This document shows, one piece after another, positions 1 through 13,300 of a stretch of DNA of 64,000 nucleotides (its first letter is position 1; every line of letters begins with the position of its first letter). The position numbers and the translations under genes were made by a program. The notes under the pieces were generated by a model. The model saw nothing but the letters and a program-made list of their open reading frames with translations, made no database searches and was not told the origin of the DNA. This DNA comes from Liolophura sinensis (Eukaryota > Mollusca > Polyplacophora > Chitonida > Chitonidae). Location of the stretch: positions 39,954,458 through 40,018,457 of the forward strand of contig NC_088300.1 in assembly GCF_032854445.1 (NCBI RefSeq), given 5' to 3'.

Positions 1-1137
1 CCTAATTCTTCAACTTTTTCAACCACCACTGCAAAGAGTGTATTGAAACATTCTGAAAGAACAATGAGGTGCAAGAGAAATGATCAGCACGTTTTGTGAA
101 GCTGGCATCTCTTTTGGTGTCATTTTCATAGTCATTGTATGCATAAATTCCACAGAAAAAAGTGCTATAGAGGTCAAAAAAGTTTGAAGATTTACTGTAT
201 GTCCATTATAAAGTGTTTTAGGGGTGTTATAATACAATGCGTTATTTGTTTAGTGTAATTCTGTACAAGGTAGTGTGGGCAATTTGAGTAACTGATGTGT
301 GTTGTAAAGATGTCCCATTCTGAGGCTAAGCTTGAGAGCAGTAACAATTCCTGTCGAATTAGGGCCATTGTACCTTGCATTCAATGATGTAGCTTTTGTT
401 AACATCACATACATGTACTGAGCATAGAAAAGCTCACCCAGGTGTAAAACAAAAACCTCTGTCGTCTCACAGGAATTAGTTTTGGTCTCTTGTTTTGTTT
501 TTCTTTTGGGGCTTGGAGGGATGCTTAACCCTGTGTATCTTTAGTCTTAGTTTAGGGCTTAGTACTATTTGTAGAGGTCATGTAAAATTAGTCATTGCAT
601 ATCAAAGTGGTTTCTTGTGTGTCACGTCGCTATTTGCAGCTGCTCTCGGCTCCAGTGCATTTTCCTCACTGTAATCAGCGTAGACAGAGAACGTCTGACA
701 GTCCACGGTGCTTATAGCCGTAGCATAGCTCACACAACACCGTGCCTTGGCAAGAAGCCTAACTACAAATCAGGGACTCGTCTGATTTAGTACAGCATCA
801 TATTTAGAGTCAAGGCAGAAAGTTAGCAGGAAAATTATGTTTAAGGTTGAGGTGGTAGGGCAGCAAGCTTAGCCATCAAAGAAAGGGCATCATCCTTGTC
901 AGCGACGTGCTACCTTTAACTGTCTGGCCTTACCAACCACTCTCCGGGGACTACAGACATAGTCATAACCCTCCACTGCCAGCAGAGGCATCGGAAAAAG
1001 TTTGTGTCAAAGGTTGTTGATGTTTTGGAGTTCTTAAACAGCGTGAGCTGTGTTGGAAGTATACCTGTGGAGTTGGAACCCCTTAAGTGTGTAGCCACTT
1101 GTTGGCAGCTGAGCTTTGCTTATTGGAGCAGTAGTAA
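1..1137. other. 5' flank or upstream intron, no feature recognised
   Basis: I see no coding exon, tRNA or known repeat here. Open frames are short and have no recognisable motif. The stretch ends at an in-frame TAA (1135-1137) just before the first recognised coding exon, so its 3' end may be 5' UTR. No convincing TATA box or initiator was identified. Confidence 0.4.
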
Positions 1138-1170
1138 GCCTCCAGCTTCTTCTTTCCCCAAATATTGACC

Positions 1171-1347
1171 ATGTCAGTGACAACCTCCTCCTTAGGACCC
1201 CCTCCCCCAAGGGTGGCTTCCTCCCCTAGAATGATGTCCTCACCCCGACCCAGTGCATCGCCTCGTAGGATGCAGAAAAAAATAAAGAAATCCACAACAG
1301 ACACGTCGTTAGTTCGTTCCAAGTCTTTTCCCGGAGCTAAGAAAGAG
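1171..1347 (+). CDS. STAC: STAC candidate first coding exon (basic, Ser/Pro-rich N-terminus)
   Basis: It encodes 59 residues rich in Ser, Pro, Arg and Lys, including a PPPP run, a QKKIKK basic patch and VRSKSFPG. The last resembles the basic RSKS segment at the N-terminus of vertebrate STAC. ATG at 1171 was chosen because it has A at -3 and follows an in-frame TAA at 1135-1137. The exon ends at a strong donor (GAG|gtaaga) in phase 0. The next exon starts in a phase needing two carried bases, so the two do not join in frame as they stand. This could be an alternative first exon, or the sequence may carry an indel. No domain is recognised; the exon is probably disordered. Confidence 0.6.
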
Positions 1348-4300
1348 GTAAGAGTGTTTATTGTTAGTTTTCTCTCCACTAATACCCATGTACTAATGCA
1401 TGTTTCTTTTTTTTCTCTCCGTTTTGTTTTTTGCTGCACGGCCGTGTGGATGACAGGAACTTAGCTAATCATTTATATGAAAAGGTGTATGAAACCCAGG
1501 AGGACTTGTGTCGAAAACGAAATGAAATAAGACTGGCCAACATGCAGTTAGCAGCAGTACGGGCACAGGTAAGAAGTTTCCTGTTTTATATATTTACAGC
1601 ATATTTTGTTCTCTGCTTGCTGATATTTGTCGCACTTGAAATTGTAGACAAATTTATGTATTAGTTTAGCTGATCGAAACTGCTGCTTAAGACTCAGAAT
1701 AGTTATACATGGGCTCAATAGTAATAATAGGAAAGTGGGTTAAAAGCTTGCAAAACCTTTTACATTTTTATGGTGATGCCTTCTTATTATTAACTTTGTT
1801 TGTAGTTGTCCATTCTATTGGTTTAATGTACAGTCATGATTAGTTGCCCAGTATTCCATATAGGCAGTTGGTTCCATTGTTTAGATGGATTGCAATTGGT
1901 TCCATTGTTTAGATGGATTGCAATTGGTTCCATTGTTGCAATTGGTTCCATTGTTTAGATGGATTGCAATTGGTTCCATTGTTTGGATGGATTCAGGAGT
2001 CACGTCGTTGTGTACAGATAAATTTTTATTGTTAAAGTTTATTTTCCTCAATTAAGTTTTAAGTTTCTTTTTGCCTGGCTTATGTGATCCAGATCTTTTC
2101 AGATTCTTCTTGTAATCTCAGGTCTGCTGATCTGAGTTAATTAAAACGAGGACAAAATAATGTATTAATTAGCTGTTTGTCCGTTTCCTATATATATATA
2201 TACATGTTTCAGTGTATTGTTGCCTTTAGAGTCAAAGAAAACATTAAAACGATGTGTATATAACATGAAAGACCATGGTCACACAGAGGGTAATGTGGTA
2301 CCTGTAATTATAACTTGACTGCATGCACATAGTCTGTTAATTGAGCAACACCCTATGGGTGTGTATACACACACATGTAGGACATAACACCTGTGGCTTG
2401 CTCTTCAGTGGCAGCCTACCTAAATTCCTAAACAACAACAAGTTATGTACATTATTTATTTGATTTTGGAGACAAAACTACATGGGTTGGATAGGCCATT
2501 GTCGGGGTTTTGTAGAAAGTATAATTTCATCAGTCAATACAAAATAATGCGTTCAGAATATGCTTCAATAAACACCTTGCAAACATGCAAAAAAGTTGAA
2601 GAGTTACAGAATATGCAAGTGTAAGGATTTGGATTTCTTATGTAGCTTGATCTTACATGTTCAAAAGAGGACTACCCTAATTCTCCTAATTAGATATTTG
2701 TAGTGCTGAAAGAAGAATATTACATTTCTTTCCGAGTCTTTTGGAAAAGAAAAGATATGAGAATGTTGTTTTTTAGATGGTCTAACCATGTGAAGAAAAA
2801 AAAAGCAAATATTACTCCTACAGTTACATGTATATTGGCTAAAAACAGCTTAGAGGGTTTAAAGAAGGAATCTGAATCTATAGGTCGAAACAGACATTCG
2901 TATACCAGCTGTCAACCAATGATACCGTCACCAAAGCAAACCAAATCAAATGATATCCAGACCAAACTTTGTCTGGGCTAGGATCGATCTGGTCTTGGTG
3001 ATGAAAATTATTTAAATTACGTATGTAGGTGCCTTGGAATATCTTTCTCTTGTTGAATACCATTGATATCCTCTAATTTCTAAACCATGTAGTTATACTT
3101 CAGAACTTGTAGAAGTGTCCATTTTATAGCAGGCAATAATTGATATCTGAATTATGCCTCAGGTATGATATTAAATATCCTTGACTTGACCTTCCCAGGA
3201 AAAGACAACAAAAAGACTAAAAGGAAGTCTGTATCAGAGGAAAGACCATCATAAAACACTTCACTGGAAAATAACTGGAAGTTTGGCATTTGCACGAGTG
3301 AAAAGCTTTAAAGTACTTCAGATTTTACATTGGTCAGTTAGGAGATACTTCTTTTGGGACCCAGTGGGTATCAATGATGTATGTGTATTTCATGTGTATT
3401 TTCTAGCTTGAAAATGTTTGTTTCAAGGTTATTCTGGGCGTGCGTCCATATATATGTATATGTATGTATTCTGAATGCAGATTGGTGGTAAGCGGTATGT
3501 GTGAGGGGCATAACTGGCACAAACCTGACATCACTACAACATGCATGTGGTAAAAAAAGGGCCACAGTAAACCTAATTTCTGTTATCGATGAAAAAGTCG
3601 TGAGGCATTGAACAGCAATCAAATAAATAGATATTTTTGTGGACAGTGATAAATGGCCTGTCCTTTGATATATACTTGGGGTTATTTTTTTGTGTGTTCT
3701 TGGCCTTCATGTATGTGGCATATTGGTGTTAAATATGTCCAAGTATATACATATACTATATATACATAACATGTACACACATGTAATATATACATACGTA
3801 ACATGGACATACATGTAATATATACATACGTAACATGCACATACATGTAATAGATACATATATAACATGTACATGCATGTAATATATACATACATAACAT
3901 GTACATACATGTAATATATACATATATAACAAGTACATGCATGTAATATATACATACATAACATGCACATACATGTAATATATACATATGTAACATGTAC
4001 ATACATGTAATGTATACATACATAACATGCACATACATGTAATATATACATGCGTAGCATGTACATACATGTAATATATACATGCATATTCAGAACCTAC
4101 TCAGTGCAGTGTTTCATAATTATATTACACAGCAGTGCACCAAACAAACTAGTAACTCTAACAAAATCAAGAAACCTTCAAAATCATAATACGCAAGAAG
4201 GTTCAAATTCAGTGCAGATGATCAACACAAGGCTTATGCAGTTGGTTGATCAAATAAAATCTTTATTTATTTTGGCACTTGTCTTTAGAAAATTTCTAAA

Positions 4301-7300
4301 TTGGCACAGTCATTGTCATATTCTTTTTGTTACACTAATACCTCTCCCTACCGACCTACATATCTATAATGACCTGTACTCAGTTGTTCTATAATGATGC
4401 TAATAAGTTCGACAGGCAACCCAAGATATTTGTTTGAGACTGAGAGTTTGGGAGAAATTAATATACTCAGCTAAAGCTGGAAGGCTGGCTTTGTTGTTTT
4501 AGGACATTGAAACCAGCACAGTATTCTCTGTAGGTTAATGAGAAATCTATTCTAAGAAGGACTCCTGCCATAAATTATGAGGTGTTTATTATGGGATGGA
4601 ATTTTTGGCTGGACCTATGTTGAGAACTATGAGAGTTTTGATTGGAGGAGCAAAGATAACATAGATTTATTAGTCACTTATTAAAGCTTGACACAGCTGC
4701 ATGGTCTAACAGTATATTTACTTAGTGCTACATACCAATCATTACATAGGTCAAATGCCTACATTCAGTCAATTAATGACTCTAGAAATTTTCATGATGG
4801 AGTGCAAATCAGTCTTTTATGTTACATTTTTAAACTATCAAGAGCTGGACAAATACATATGCGTTCACATTTGAGAAATATTAATTTGAAAAAGTGAAAA
4901 GATGTACATATGTATACTCCAGCTAGTGGTCGGCCACATGGTTATGTGACACATCCTCAGATTGTGCTATGGGAAGGATTAGTGACTTGCCTTAATCCTT
5001 TCAGACAACGCTATATTTTTCTGGTTTAGCAATTTACTTTTACTACATATTTTGTAGGCTTGCTCATGGGAAACTAGTTATAGTAAATACCTGCAGATAT
5101 GCTGCTAAGTGCAGATGTATCATTTACCATACAACTTTTTACTTGGAACAGGCGTTATATGCAGCCATTGCCAAATGTGTGAAACAGTTGGCAGAGAACA
5201 GCATTTGGCAAAAAAAAAAAAATTAGGAGCCTTGTTTTTTGGTGCCACTTTTTCAAGCAATCTTAGGAGGATATAGGTTATGCTTGGTGAATTCAGGCCT
5301 TTTGATGTGTATAACACCTTGTATTTTTTATCAGTTAGAAAAGCAGTTATAATGTTAGTGATTTAGACATTCTCCATGCCCCATATTTATGTGCATGTGT
5401 TTAGCAATAGATAACTCCCAAGTAGGCAGCCTTTTAATCAGGGCCCAATTGTTTGAAAATGTAGTAGCTAATATTAGTATTAACTCCTATTACCTATCTA
5501 AAATCTGAGCCAATCCCTATACAATTGTCAAAGTACAAGTGTAACAGTAGCACATTTAGTTCATAATTTGTATACTGTTACAAAATTATTTTTGGAGTAG
5601 GTACAAAGTTGAAGACTTGGCCTAAAGTTGAATCTGCCATTAAGTCCTACAATAGTGTTTAAGAACCGAGCCCAGTAAATATAGCTGCTATCTGTATAGT
5701 ATGTATATATGCACTGACAGTATAGAAGAAGTCTATTGTGGCAAATCCTACACTCACCAACTTTACTGGCAATGAAAATCCATGTTGTTTTCAATACACT
5801 TTTCTGCTGATCTCTGCTTGCCTTCATTTATTTCTGTGATGTGGCCTCTGTGGCCGAGGGGATTAGCATGCCATGGCAGCACAGTGACCCAGGAGGCTCT
5901 CACCAGTGCTGTCACTGTGAGCTCATGCTGGCTTCCTCTCTGGCCATGTATTGGAAGGTCTGCCAGCAACCTGTGGATGGTCGTAGTTTTCCCCTGCGCT
6001 CTACCAGGTTTCCTCCCACCTTAGTGCTGGCCGCTGTTGTATAAGTGAAATATTCTTGAATATGATGTAAAACACCTATCAAATAAATATCTGTGTGTCT
6101 CGCCCACCATTAGACATGTACACAACAACCAATAATTGGCATAGATCAAATACATGCATAAATTGCTAAAAAGGGAGAAAAGAGGTTGCATATTTGTTGA
6201 AATATTGATATGTAGATATGTAGATGACTTCTCTGTTTTTTTTGGTTTTGTATCATTAAGTCTTATTTACATTATTCATAAAGAAAATGTTATTCTTTTC
6301 TGGGTGTGCCATGATTTTATAAGATTAATTGCTAAAAATGTAAATATCCATTTTTTAAAGAAAAAAAATTATATTTACTTATTGAGTGTCATAAGTACAC
6401 ATCAATAATGTGATTAATAGAAAATGTCTTGTTTGAGACTCGGTGGCCTTGGTAGCAGAATAAAACATTGAATATCTACATGTGTGTCGTGAAGCTGCTG
6501 ATGTGATCTTATGTTTGTTGCAGGTTATACTAAAAATACTTTCTCTTTTTGTTCTTTGTTAGTTTGTCACTAACATGGCAAAGACTGGTGGCTAATGACT
6601 TCAGTGCTGACTTCAGGGCTGTTTCTAAAAGGATAAAAAGATGTCATACATTTAACTAAAAACAAGAAGAAACTTGGCCAAGTCTTTTTGTTAAGTGCTT
6701 TTGCTAAACCTTTACCAAACACACTGGAACTTCCTAGACCTTTGTTGTTTTGAGATATATTAGGGCTCTGATGTTTGTCAAAGTACATATATTTAAGTTA
6801 CTCCAGTGTTAAATTTAACATAGCGCCTATTAAGATAGAGCTGTTGGTTTTTATGGCCTAGTAGGGTTAAAGGTCACCAGGGTTGGTGGTTGAGGACATC
6901 TAGTAGGTTTCCTGTACTGCATATCCTTCCCCTTTTTAATGTTGAATTATATATTTCTTATTTTTCTCCACATGTCCATGACATTTTAAATTTGGAATAT
7001 TCTTGATCTTTTAATTATAAGACTTTTCTGCAGTATTTCCTAAATGCTTCTTCACCAAACAGCAAAATAAAATACTTTATTTCAAATTTTGAGTTTTAAA
7101 TTTGCATGCTTAGTGCTTTGTATTACTGTATAAACACAACATGCAGGTATGTTTACTCGGTATAACAGCATATTTGCTTTTGCTTTGCTTCCTTTCTAAC
7201 GTTATAAATATGTTTAAATATTACATTTGGGTAATGGAAGGTAATCTGTGCAATAGCTCTGTTGATTTGCGGTGAAGTTGCAGCCAAACTGTGGAGCAGT

Positions 7301-10300
7301 GTCTCTTAACCTGTATGTGTAAACAAGAACAATGTGCAGATGAAGGAAGCATGGCTGATGTCTATGGCCTAGTCTCTTGTGGTACCAGCGCAATAAACAG
7401 CCTCCCATTCAGTGGCTTGCTGTACTAATAATTTACATCATGAAGATGTTTGTATGTTCCCCTTACAAGGACTGTCTTGCAGTCTTCAATAACTGACCCA
7501 TGACTGAATATGTTGCAATTTAATTGAACACATTGAAGCTCCAGAAAATACAATGGCTGCATATGTACGGAAGAACATTTCATCATGTAGTGTTGAAGGT
7601 GCAGGTGTATATGTATGTTGTGTTGTGTCTTAGAATCTTGATGGATACGTGGCAGTACAGCTAAGCCTGAATTGTCGAATTTGTGCTGTTGTTGAAGCAG
7701 ATAAATAGCACATGTTGAACCATGTGATGAATTTGTGCTGTATTAGCCGAGCTTGTTGGGTTGGGGAAGGGATGGGGAAGGGCGAGGGAAGTCACTAAGA
7801 TCATGATGTTTATACCAGTGGACAATGCCTCACCCTGGGTGGGAGAGTGGATGAGATTTATTGCTTGTCTATCTGGGTCTCCAGCAGGGGGAGGGTCCAG
7901 AATGGAGACCAGAATCTCTCTGTCTTTCCTCCTGACAGCCAAGTAGTGAGCACATACATGTGCATGTATATATAGAGCCACTGTGGTGCTGTTTGGACCA
8001 CTGTCTTCAGGTACAGTGGTCAGCAGTGTAGGTAAGAATATAGCCATGGATGCCCACAAAATTGTCAGCATGACTAGTACTCTTTCATTTTATACTCACT
8101 GAACTCTTGAAAAATGTGATATCATAATTTGTGTGGAATTAGGTGGGCCTCGTTTGGACTAGGTGGGCCTAGGTGGGCATTGGTTGGACTAGGTGGGCTT
8201 AGGCGGGCCTAGGTTGGACTAGCTGGGCCTCAGTGGGACTAGGTGGGACTATGTATGTATTGCCGCCTTTGTTGCAAATCTTCAGAAGGCTTTTTTTGAA
8301 TCACTTCATGTCACTAATTAGTCTCTTTAGGATTTAAACCTTGAGATATATATGTATCAGCAATACACTGAACCCTAAATTTCCTATAATGCCCGTGTTT
8401 GAACTATGGTGTACCACTAAGTGTGCTCAGAGAACAGGCCAAGTACCCCATCATGGTCAGTGGGTAATCTATAATGCCTGTGTGTGAACTATGGTGTACC
8501 ACTAAGTGTGCTCAGAGAACAGGCCAAGTACCCCATCATGGTCAGTGGGCAATCTAATTTCCGTCCTACGTCTGGCAGTCATTAACCTCTAACCCTGGGA
8601 GTCTCTCTCTGAGTGTGTTTTGATCGCCTCACAGGATTATTGTCCCTATTGAAAACAGTCACTCAGTCACAGCTGTAAATGTCCGCAAATCATGCTGCAG
8701 TTTATGCAGGGATGAAAACTTTCCATTATTAATCACCCCTTTTGTAGACATGCAATGAGATGTTAAAGAATGACAAACATGAAAGCATGAACTATTGCTG
8801 AAATGCATTTACACCTGTGTATGTAGACTATTAATTAGAGGAAAAAAATGATGGCAGCATCTGTCAGACATTTATGAACAGTATCCCTGCCTGGTGTCTT
8901 GTTAATAATAGGTGTGTTAGTGGATTACAGGTGAGGTGTTTGTAATACCACAGGTGAGAGCTGGCTACTGAGTCAGATCATCACAGATGGCAGAGCTTTA
9001 CACATAGCTCTCTGTGATGTTCCAGTACTTATTGCAGCTGCTGAAAGTCCGCAGAATATATTATACTCCATCCATTGGTATACTAGGATTTGACCGTTAT
9101 TCTTGACATGACTTAATAATTAATGTTTGACAGTGCTTGGATCCGTCACAGTAAACTAACATTGTCAGGAAGCTAACATAAGCAGAACACCGCTATGGTT
9201 GATTGCTCTTGAAGTCTAGGGCCACTTTCACAAAACTTTATAAATCAATTTTTCATAACTTTTCTTGTAAATGACGTGGCCTTATGGCACTATAACCCAG
9301 ACAAGGTTTTTTACAGAAAATGTTATGAGTAATATGGTTACGAAGTTTTGTGAAAGTGGCCCCTGTTGTCTGCGATGATAATGCAGATTAGTTTCAGTTG
9401 AAACCAACTTTGGAGACAGTCTTCCATAACTTGATTTACTGTGATAACCCTTGATGTCGGTGTACATGTAAGCGAAAAACAATAATGGAGGCAGCATGTG
9501 TATATTTCAACGTCATGTTTAAAAGTCTAGGAGGGGCCTCCGTGGCTCAGTTGGTTAGCGCGCTAGCGCAGCGTAATGACCCAGGAGTCTCTCATCAATG
9601 CGGTCGCTGTGAGTTCAAGTACAGCTCATGCTGGCTTCCTCTCCGGCCGTATGTGGGAAGGTCTGCCAGCAACCTGTGGATGGTCGTGGGTTTCCCCCGG
9701 GCTGTGCCCGGTTTCCACCCACCATAATGCTGGCACTTTGATCACTTTGGTGGCCAAATGGGTAGGGCGTCTAGCCGCCTCGAGGTCGGGAGACCCTAGA
9801 TCAAACCTGGGTGGGATCATACCAAAGATTTTAAGTGACGATACTAAAGATATTAGTGAAGATATTAAGTCAGCCATTAAAGCTGAATTAATTAATAAAG
9901 TAGTATTCCAGAAATGTTCTAAAAATATTTAGAAAATTCTACATCAACAAAATAAAAAGCAAACAATCGTCAGTACTTTACCACTTATTTGGTGACGCCA
10001 TTTTGCCATGTTGTGGCAATCTAGAGTGACACCACAAAACCTAGCAGCTCTCCTGTACCATCGGTATTAAACAATGTGACAATGAAAAAATACAAACAAA
10101 AAGGCCTGATACCCAACCAGAGAGTATGAGCTCTGTTCCGTGTTCAAGGGGCCGATGTTTTTTTTAGTTTGACACTTGGTCAGGACGATTTTCGTGAACA
10201 CAAACGTTGTGTTTTAGCGGTCCTGCTCGTCCTCGTCCTGCATGGGTGTAACCATTTGGCCTCGTTGGCTGTACCAACTTAAGGGAATTTACTGAACATA

Positions 10301-13300
10301 GTTCTCATTGATAACAGACCCTTTCATTCAGATTTTGGGAAGATATTGTGCTAATAAATGTGACTTTGCTAAAGAAAAATAATGCAAAGTCACAATATTT
10401 TTCTTCAAGCAGTCACTCTCCCGAGGCGGTTATCTTGCCAGCTCACCCTGACAAGTTACTGCAGTATCCTGTCCAACATGACACGGACGGCCGTTCTCAG
10501 TTCCCTGCTCATAAATCTGTAGTTCAAAATGTATCAGTCTAACACTTATGCTAACCATATGCTAACAATATGTGTCTATTTACTATAAGAAACCACACTG
10601 ACACTCGAGAGCTAGTAGGTTTTTTGATTTGACAGCCAATTATCATGTGATGCTTTCAGCACAAGTGATTGGCCAAGTTTATAATGGCTTCTCATAGGGA
10701 ATTGTCCATCAGTGCCATATCCCCAAAGCTGAACTTCTTATTCTCAGCTTTCAAAACTTTATAGATTTTTGTATTTTTCTTATTTTTCTGTGATAACTGT
10801 GTCCTATATCATTTTTTCTATGTGCATATAGTGGCAGACTTTATGTTCAGTTTAAAAATGGTATTTGTTGCTGCCTTGCACTGAGAGGTTAGAGCAAAGA
10901 AACAGGACTGGTTGGCCTGGTGACATCAGCAGGATACTGCAGTGGTGGCAGCACTTTGGCAGCATGGACACGCACTGCCACATGAAGACACAGTATATGT
11001 ACACAGTATATGTACTAACAGAATCCTCACTGTTAATATAGTTCACAGAAAACCTACCTGTGAGATGAGTGGCACGCTTGTCCTAATTTGAATACTTCTC
11101 CACATTTGAATGTTTTATTGGATGTAATGTAAGCTGATTGCACCAATGGTAACTCTGACCGTCAGATTTCCTCCGCCCAAAATTTATGTCCTCGAATATT
11201 AGAGACAAAGGAGCAATAATCTGCATTTCTGTCCGACATGTATCTGTTCATAGTGAAGAAGAATATTGTTTTAAAAATTCCTGAAGCTGATCTGTCCTCA
11301 GCCTAAGGCCAACCTATACAAAAAATTTCATTGAAATCTCTGCCTATCTCATATATTAAAGTGGTTAACAGCTGGCATATGTGCACAGAATGACAGACAA
11401 ACACGCAGACAGGAAATATGTATCCACCTTTGGCAGAGGTAATAAATGTATAGATTTGTAGTGTGTTAAGATGGATTGCACAGGCAAAAGAAGAGGGACT
11501 TGACTCAACCACCACTCCTTATAAGGTACTTTACAAACTATCTGGCTAATGATCCGCAGACAAAAACCTTCAAGAGCTACATTCGAGCTGCCGTCCTTAT
11601 TGGTAATTAAGGGGGCTGATTGGTTGTGGGAAAACTGATCTAACCCCTTGAGGGTGGTGGTCCCCGGTAAGGCTATATCATCGTCACGTCAATGTGGCTG
11701 TAGTGGGCGAAGTAAGTAAACAACTTTTGGTGTGGAAGCTGAAACGTCCACATATGATGTGTTAATATAGCAAATACCACCAAAACCTTTATATATGATA
11801 GACTTCACCCTCCTGTTGACATAAGGTACTGTTGTTGTTATGAATGGTCCTGCACTAAAAATGTACCAGTGTATATACATTTGTTACTATCTGTTGTCCT
11901 CTGCCAGTCATTGAATACGTAGAGGATATGTATTGAGTGTCCTGAAGATATCAGATTTATTAAACGAGAGAAGTAGTTTTCATGAGGCTCGGAAAAAATG
12001 AAAACTACTACTCGAGTTTAATAAATTTGATATCGAGGGTCACAAATTTCATATCCTATTTATCCCATAAATGCCTTATTGTAAATTTATAGCGGAAAAA
12101 GCATTACTTTTTAAAGTGCGCAAACGTCTAACGACGTAGTGATATCACATATATAGGTCATGGAAAGCGTCATCAGTAAGTGAGTATAATATAGTACAGA
12201 TAAAATTTATTTACGTAATGGCTTTTTTTTATACCATAGACATGTCAAAAGTTTGCTTTATACAATATATCGTTCAAAGCATTAATATTTATAACAAGAA
12301 TATTACATTTTACTACAGAAAGAATTGGTGTCTAAAAGTAGAGAAGTTTTACGTGCACTGAGTACATGCCGTGCAACTATCAAAAAACAGCTGACAGATT
12401 AACTTAGTGAAGGTTGAACAAGTGAAACAGACTACAGAGTATTGATTTCTAACAGAATTTAAGTACGGTAGATATTATTGGTTTAATCTGGATAATGTCA
12501 AAACTGGCGAAGCACAAAGTTTTAGGCCTATAGAATAATGCGATAGCTTTATGTCGCAATCAATGCCGAGGATTTCCACATTGATTTGATTATCTCTTGT
12601 CACATTTATAACGTTGGCGCGTCCTTTTTTGTCAATTTTTACGATATCTCCTGGTCGAAAGTTGGCCAGGTTGATATTTGCAGACAACAAGAAAAAGTTG
12701 TAAAAAAAGTAGTGCCTGTACAGCCCATTTGTAACTTTTGATTGGTCAATTTGATGAACGAAAGATAGACGGACCAATGAAAACATCAGAATTTGTATTA
12801 CATGTGGTCTATATCAAAATGATATGTCATGCCTTTATTACCTGGAAAAATGAACATTTATTGGATAAAAATTGATATGCATTTGCATTCACTTCTGTTT
12901 TCTGTTTTGCTGCATGTGTGATAGCTAGACTCTTATAAAGTAGTTGTGTCAACTCTGTATTTGTCCGCTTCGGGAGCCGTAGGTCCAGGGTCAACCTTGG
13001 GTCAAGTTACACCTAAGACCTTGAAAGAGGAAGTTGTAACTTCCTCGCCTGGTTTTTCACCATAAAGGGGATAGTGCAACGACTGGTTGACCCGTATCAG
13101 TATAATGGCTCAGGCGGGGTGTCTTACTTGCCTTTGCTAAGGCGCCTCAGCGAAGCAGCACTAGATAAAAGAGCGATGGAAATCCGTCCTGCAACAAGGA
13201 GGCACATTACACGTACATGCACTCTAAGGATTCCTTCGTCGTCATATGACTGAAAAATTGTTAAGTACAACGTTTAACCCCAAGCACTCACTCACTCACT

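Noticed and set aside
3682-4087. Tyr/Met/Val-rich minus-strand proteins
   Set aside because: All three minus frames are open through the 32-bp repeat, the mark of a stop-free repeat rather than a gene.
7661-8071. 136-codon minus-strand gene
   Set aside because: Low-complexity composition, no motif or splice context, and overlap with other open frames; most likely chance.
9540-9622. A genuine tRNA gene
   Set aside because: The A- and B-box-like sequence is the head of a repeated SINE with a conserved non-tRNA body; it does not fold into a convincing tRNA acceptor stem by eye.
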